Virus record (IMG/VR): IMGVR_UViG_3300024255_000011
Span: 1 to 64,000 of that record
Source of the DNA: a virus
DNA length: 64,000 nucleotides
Reading direction: 5' to 3' (one strand)
Under the pieces are notes generated by a model. It was not told where the DNA came from and did no database searches. It was given only the letters and a program-made list of their open reading frames with translations. Position numbers and translations under genes: made by a program. Shown here one piece after another: positions 61,854-64,000 of the stretch; positions within the stretch are counted from its first letter, which is position 1; each line of letters begins with the position of its first letter.

Positions 61854-62996
61854 TTATGTGAGGATGAGCTCACCTTGTAAGGTTGAATCTAGATCATTCC
61901 AAACGTAAATAGTTTGTTGGTTATTAATATTCAAATTACCAATTGAAAGGAGGTAGCCAAAAGCATCACCTGTTTGACCCTCAGTTGGAATATCCACAAT
62001 TGGACCATACTCAATTCTCTCTGTGCTGATTATGTCATTCTGTGTTGCTTGGCCAAATGGCTTAGTTGCAAACTTGAATGCAAAGGCGGTGTCATCTTGA
62101 AGAGAATTAATTGGGATGACAAAGAACTGAGGACTCAGTAATGTTGAATCCACTGAGAAGTTACCATCACCTGTAATGACTTGAGTCGATCCGTCGTTAA
62201 ACGCAAGGAATTCTTCGCTGACACCATCTTGATTCACAAGGCCAATTCTCATTCCAATGTATTGTAAAGGATCAACCTCAAGAGGTACTGGTCTCAATCT
62301 AATAGCAGGAGAGCTCTTAGACTCAGAAACAAACTGATCTGAGTATTCTTCCTTAGCTGAAAGTTTACAAGAAACGTTAAATGTTACTTGAAAGTCTCCA
62401 TCAAAAATTGCAGTTCCTGGTTGAGCGGTTACGTTAGTGATAGCAGAATTAGGATTACTGAATGTAATGTAATGCTTTGTTAGTACTCCATCGACATTCC
62501 TTTCGACATACTCAGGTGCCGATCTCCACTCGTAATTGATATATGACTCTGGTGCACCACCTTGTGGTCTGGTGATTTGGAACATAGTCTCTTCACCTTC
62601 GAAGGGAGTAGACTTACCAGAAATCTCAATTTTACCAATAACAAGATTACGATTTGGATCTTCGGGTGACATCTCTGGGTTGGTAGAGGATACCCACCTA
62701 CCCTGTACAGGATCAGAAGAATCGAGAGTTGGAGGTTTATGATACACTCTCAACTCGCATAGTCTTTGATCCCACCACAAGTCACCATCAAGAAGTTGAA
62801 CACCCTCGAGCGCAGGATCAATGGTGTCACTATACATCTTAGCGCCAGGGCTATTCAAAGTCTTCCAGGAATTCTTTCCTGGATCCCAAAAATACACAAC
62901 CTTAGTTTGTGGATGAACCCAAGTGGAGTAACTTTCTACTCCTAGACCGCCTGGTCCACTTGGGAAATCATCAGAATCTAACCAACTATCTGTCAT
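61854..62996 (-). CDS. GDLW-type appendage protein (380 residues)
   Basis: The protein has 380 residues. Two display units open it (VYFWDPGKNSWKTLNSPG and LDGDLWWDQRLCELRVYHKP). A large beta part follows (residues 130-350; for example FQVTFNVSCKLSAKEEY, QVITGDGNFSVDSTLL). The end is NQQTIYVWNDLDSTLQGEL. No coiled coil is visible. It starts an operon with a late promoter and is probably a fibre subunit. Confidence 0.7.
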   Translation of the reverse strand: MTDSWLDSDDFPSGPGGLGVESYSTWVHPQTKVVYFWDPGKNSWKTLNSPGAKMYSDTIDPALEGVQLLDGDLWWDQRLCELRVYHKPPTLDSSDPVQGRWVSSTNPEMSPEDPNRNLVIGKIEISGKSTPFEGEETMFQITRPQGGAPESYINYEWRSAPEYVERNVDGVLTKHYITFSNPNSAITNVTAQPGTAIFDGDFQVTFNVSCKLSAKEEYSDQFVSESKSSPAIRLRPVPLEVDPLQYIGMRIGLVNQDGVSEEFLAFNDGSTQVITGDGNFSVDSTLLSPQFFVIPINSLQDDTAFAFKFATKPFGQATQNDIISTERIEYGPIVDIPTEGQTGDAFGYLLSIGNLNINNQQTIYVWNDLDSTLQGELILT

Positions 62997-63013
62997 AATC
63001 CTAGTGTTTTAGT

Positions 63014-63020
63014 TATTTAT
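63014..63020 (-). promoter_or_regulatory. Late promoter core for the operon 62996-61177
   Basis: The minus strand reads CCAATAAATAACTAAA, 18 bases before the ATG at 62996, overlapping the previous stop. Confidence 0.55.
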
Positions 63021-64000
63021 TGGTTTTCTTGGGACTCTAGGATAGAGAGTCTAGCACTCATTCTAGAAATCTCATTTTTCAGTTCCTCAACCTCTGCATT
63101 TACTTCAAATGCCGTTGTTGCGGGAATTGATTTATATCCAGTACCCTGAACAGGAACCCATACAAAGTCAGTGGATCCAGATGGGATGTAAGCGACTCTC
63201 ATTTCAGCGGAGTCAGTATCAAACCAAAGATCACCAGACTTCGTAGTGCCCTTTAGAGGTTGAATTGAGTCGACATGTACCTCAAATCTGTTATCAAGGA
63301 CAGCCTTAAGGTCACCTGTCACAGAAATCCAAGACTTAGCTGAGAAGTTGTATGTGTATATTATGTAAGTCTCTGCGTCAATCCAGAGATCACCATTCTT
63401 AGCTATTGAAATAGGAGGCTCAGAGTCCTGTAACCAGATGTTACTGAAAGACTGAGTTACATTATCTTCTCCACCACCAGATGCTGCACCCAATTCAATC
63501 CAGAAGACATTTTCATCTGGCTTGTTGATTAGGTCATCATCAGAAGGATTAACGGTTCTGAATTCACAAACATAGATGGAGTAGTCAGTTGGATCGATCC
63601 AAAGATCACCCCTCTGAGGTACATAGTGACCCTTGACATCATTGATATCTGGGATAATATGTACTGTTGGTTTCAGTGTGTGAAGTTCATTCAGAATGTC
63701 AAGGTTCAGGATATTGGCCTGTTCCTGAGTTTCATATCTGATCAGTTCACCATCAGGTCCAACAATATCACTGGTACCTTGAGGACCATCACCTAGGGCC
63801 CCTCTCGAATCACCAAAGAACCTTTTGCTAGTCTCGACCGCACGAGGAGTGTTAACGAGAACAACATCTCTAGTAGTTACTCTGCCCAGTGGGTTGTCGA
63901 TACAAACAGATCCCGACGCGGCTCTCATAAAGGTCCCTTCAGGACCCTGAGGACCTGATCTACCATAAACCTTAGTCAGGCTGTTAGTGCCATTCAGGTT
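63017..64000 (-). CDS. GDLW-type appendage protein, 5' end cut by window edge
   Basis: The frame is open to the right edge. The first internal ATG is at 63928, but the upstream codons read VYGRSGPQGPEGTF, a collagen-like stretch, so the true start lies outside. At least 327 residues are visible. Three GDLW units (GDLWIDPTDYSIYVCEF, GDLWIDAETYIIYTYNF, GDLWFDTDSAEMRVAYI) follow in series. The end is a coiled coil (VEELKNEISRMSARLSILES). It is a large relative of the 178- and 224-residue proteins. Confidence 0.75.
   Translation of the reverse strand, partial: NLNGTNSLTKVYGRSGPQGPEGTFMRAASGSVCIDNPLGRVTTRDVVLVNTPRAVETSKRFFGDSRGALGDGPQGTSDIVGPDGELIRYETQEQANILNLDILNELHTLKPTVHIIPDINDVKGHYVPQRGDLWIDPTDYSIYVCEFRTVNPSDDDLINKPDENVFWIELGAASGGGEDNVTQSFSNIWLQDSEPPISIAKNGDLWIDAETYIIYTYNFSAKSWISVTGDLKAVLDNRFEVHVDSIQPLKGTTKSGDLWFDTDSAEMRVAYIPSGSTDFVWVPVQGTGYKSIPATTAFEVNAEVEELKNEISRMSARLSILESQENQ

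Noticed and set aside
1-64000. tRNA genes, integrase or photosynthesis genes
   Set aside because: None was recognised by eye. Gaps are too short to hold more than a small RNA, and no psbA-like or recombinase protein is present.

Overview
This window is a 64-kb piece of a T4-like contractile-tailed phage (myovirus). The gene content and order fit the marine cyanophage lineage of T4-like phages best. The order on the minus strand, in the direction of transcription, is gp13, gp14, gp15, gp16, gp17, gp18, gp19, gp20, a small core protein, gp21, gp22, gp23, a tail-tube-fold protein, uvsY, uvsW, gp55, gp47 and gp46. No photosynthesis gene, tRNA, integrase or CRISPR array is visible, so the host is inferred from synteny only. 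Genes are packed tightly, and no gap without a gene reaches 300 bases.

Layout. (1) Bases 1-4222, plus strand: end of a baseplate module, namely a large structural protein cut by the window edge, a gp5-like spike without lysozyme, an unknown protein and a PAAR spike tip. (2) Bases 4219-10591, minus strand: recombination and late-transcription genes (gp46, gp47, gp55, an Sm-like protein, uvsW and small unknown genes). (3) Bases 10623-16642, minus strand: uvsY and a tail-tube-fold protein mixed with virion appendage genes, including an Ig-like protein, a coiled-coil protein, a BspA-type repeat protein and a 43-residue twin-CX3C protein. (4) Bases 16735-33863, minus strand: head, packaging, tail and neck genes gp23 back to gp13, plus a DUF6321-like protein and a basic protein with a T4-style capsid-targeting leader. 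(5) Bases 33943-64000, minus strand: about 30 kb of fibre and adhesion genes, dominated by a 3007-residue giant protein built of about ten repeated domains. One small plus-strand gene sits alone inside this block at 39949.

Regulation. About twenty minus-strand genes or operons have ATAAATA or CTAAATA just upstream. This is the T4-type late promoter core read by the gp55 sigma factor encoded here. Four hairpin-plus-T-run terminators follow gp19, gp23 and two fibre genes. A second type of promoter, with a sigma-70-like -35 and an extended -10 at exact 17-base spacing, occurs twice in a conserved element of about 68 bases. One copy is back to back with the gp55 promoter and points antisense into the next gene. 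The other drives the lone plus-strand gene. Stop/start overlap (TAATG) joins nine gene pairs.

The most unusual material is the giant repeat protein with an internal hydrophobic helix, the expanded set of appendage proteins that share a short N-terminal module, the paired promoter element, and a gp23 capsid protein with a large insertion.
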